Shown one piece after another: positions 62,961 through 64,000 of a stretch of 64,000 nucleotides of DNA. Each line of letters starts with the position of its first letter. Position 1 is the stretch's first letter. The notes beneath the pieces are model-generated. The model had not been told where the DNA came from, searched no databases, and saw nothing but the letters and a program-made list of their open reading frames with translations. A program made the translations under genes and the position numbers. Origin of the DNA: Marisa cornuarietis (lineage: Eukaryota; Mollusca; Gastropoda; Architaenioglossa; Ampullariidae); contig SMMW01000146.1 in assembly GCA_004794655.1 (NCBI GenBank), forward strand, positions 248,001 to 312,000, written 5' to 3'.

Positions 62961-63600
62961 GAAGTAGGATAGACAACCTGTCGGTGGTAGGTGAGACAAG
63001 TAAGAAGTAGGATAGACAACCTGTCGGTGGTAGGTGAGACAAGTAAGAAGTAGGATAAACAACCTGTCGGTGGTAGGTGAGACAAGTAAGAAGTAGGATA
63101 GACAACCTGTCGGTGGTAGGTGAGACAAGTAAGAAGTAGGATAAACAACCTGTCGGTGGTAGGTGAGACAAGTAAGAAGTAGGAAAGACAACCTGTCGGG
63201 AGTAGGTGAGACAAGTAAGAAGTAGGAAAGACAACCTGTCGGTGGTAGGTGAGACAAGTAAGAAGTAGGAAAGACAACCTGTCGGTGGTAGGTGAGACAA
63301 GTAAGAAGTAGGAAAGACAACCTGTCGGGAGTAGGTGAGACAAGTAAGAAGTAGGAAAGACAACCTGTCGGTGGTAGGTGAGACAAGTAAGAAGTAGGAA
63401 AGACAACCTGTCGGTGGTAGGTGAGACAAGTAAGAAGTAGGAAAGACAACCTGTCGGGAGTAGGTGAGACAAGTAAGAAGTAGGAAAGACAACCTGTCGG
63501 TGGTAGGTGAGACAAGTAAGAAGTAGGAAAGACAACCTGTCGGGAGTAGGTGAGACAAGTAAGAAGTAGGATAGAAAACCTGTCGGGAGTAGGAGAGACG
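62961..63600. repeat. Minisatellite, 43-bp unit, about 15 copies
   Basis: Unit aagtaagaagtaggatagac followed by aacctgtcggtggtaggtgagac. Variants (ggata/ggaaa, gtggta/gagta) are interspersed in a partly alternating order. Because 43 is not a multiple of three and the unit lacks stops on the minus strand, all three minus frames stay open for more than 200 codons. These frames are artefacts. Confidence 0.95.
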
Positions 63601-64000
63601 AGCGAGCAGGGATTAAAAAGTTGTTGGAAACAGTAAAGTTTGGAGGCATCATCTTTTTCCGAGCGTTGAAGAATCATAGCAATTTTGTTTAAATCACAAT
63701 CAGAAAGATTGGTATGCACTTCTTGGGTTTTACGTGGTACTCACACTGAGAAATTTCGACAAAGGAATACAAACACGACAACAACGGCTTCAGCTCTGTC
63801 TTGTTACATTCAAATATAGCAAGGAGAACAGGTGTCGCCCTGTGTGACCACAAGTAAATGTCTATTTGCAAGTGACTACAGATATTTATTTCCGACAGTT
63901 CTACTTGAACTGCTTGAGATCCATCAACTGTACTTTGCTTAATTTACATTACATGCCAATTTCTCTTGACTAAAGTGACTTAAAAACACATCATCATCAT
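63601..64000. other. Right edge, no supported gene
   Basis: No element or exon recognised. The window ends in a short (ATC)n run. Confidence 0.5.

Noticed and set aside
62830..63719. Three overlapping minus-strand frames of 242-262 codons
   Set aside because: All come from the stop-free 43-bp tandem repeat.

Overview
This is an AT-rich animal genome window with small coding exons, long introns and many decayed transposons. The insect/mollusc-type Spätzle-like cystine-knot exon, the abundant hAT-type elements, MITEs and minisatellites, and the absence of any vertebrate-type SINE suggest an invertebrate. My best guess is a lophotrochozoan, probably a gastropod mollusc; that is an inference, not something read directly. 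Only a small part of the window is coding. || The dominant locus is on the minus strand, from about 37.6 kb down to 7.45 kb. Sixteen exons with consistent splice phases can be read. They encode a protein of about 713 residues from the first in-frame ATG, holding two complete copies of the snurportin-1 trimethylguanosine (m3G) cap-binding domain. Copy A is exons 3-8 and copy B is exons 11-16. They are joined by a basic, Tyr/Asn/Gly-rich linker (exon 9) and followed by a Ser/acidic tail. The two six-exon blocks have matching boundaries and phases, so the gene looks like an internal tandem duplication of a snurportin gene. No importin-beta-binding (IBB) region typical of snurportin is visible. 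This dual-domain arrangement is the most interesting thing in the window. The introns hold fragments of non-LTR retrotransposons, MITEs, two probable solo LTRs and a fold-back structure. || Layout: 1-159, last exon of an unidentified plus-strand gene. 160-7.4 kb, no gene seen, with short repeats. 7.4-37.7 kb, the dual snurportin-like gene. 38.2-39.3 kb, remnant of a hAT transposon with a perfect 50-bp-arm palindrome and a MITE nested in it. 42.4-48.0 kb, a full-length but broken hAT transposon with an 8-bp target-site duplication. 49.8-50.9 kb, large minisatellite and microsatellite tracts. 55.3-55.7 kb, minus-strand terminal exon of a Spätzle/neurotrophin-like cystine-knot ligand. 56.0-58.3 kb and 62.3-63.6 kb, further minisatellites. 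The remaining stretches show no gene I can support. || All splice sites were read by eye (GT/AG, phase agreement and family alignment from memory). No database search was possible.
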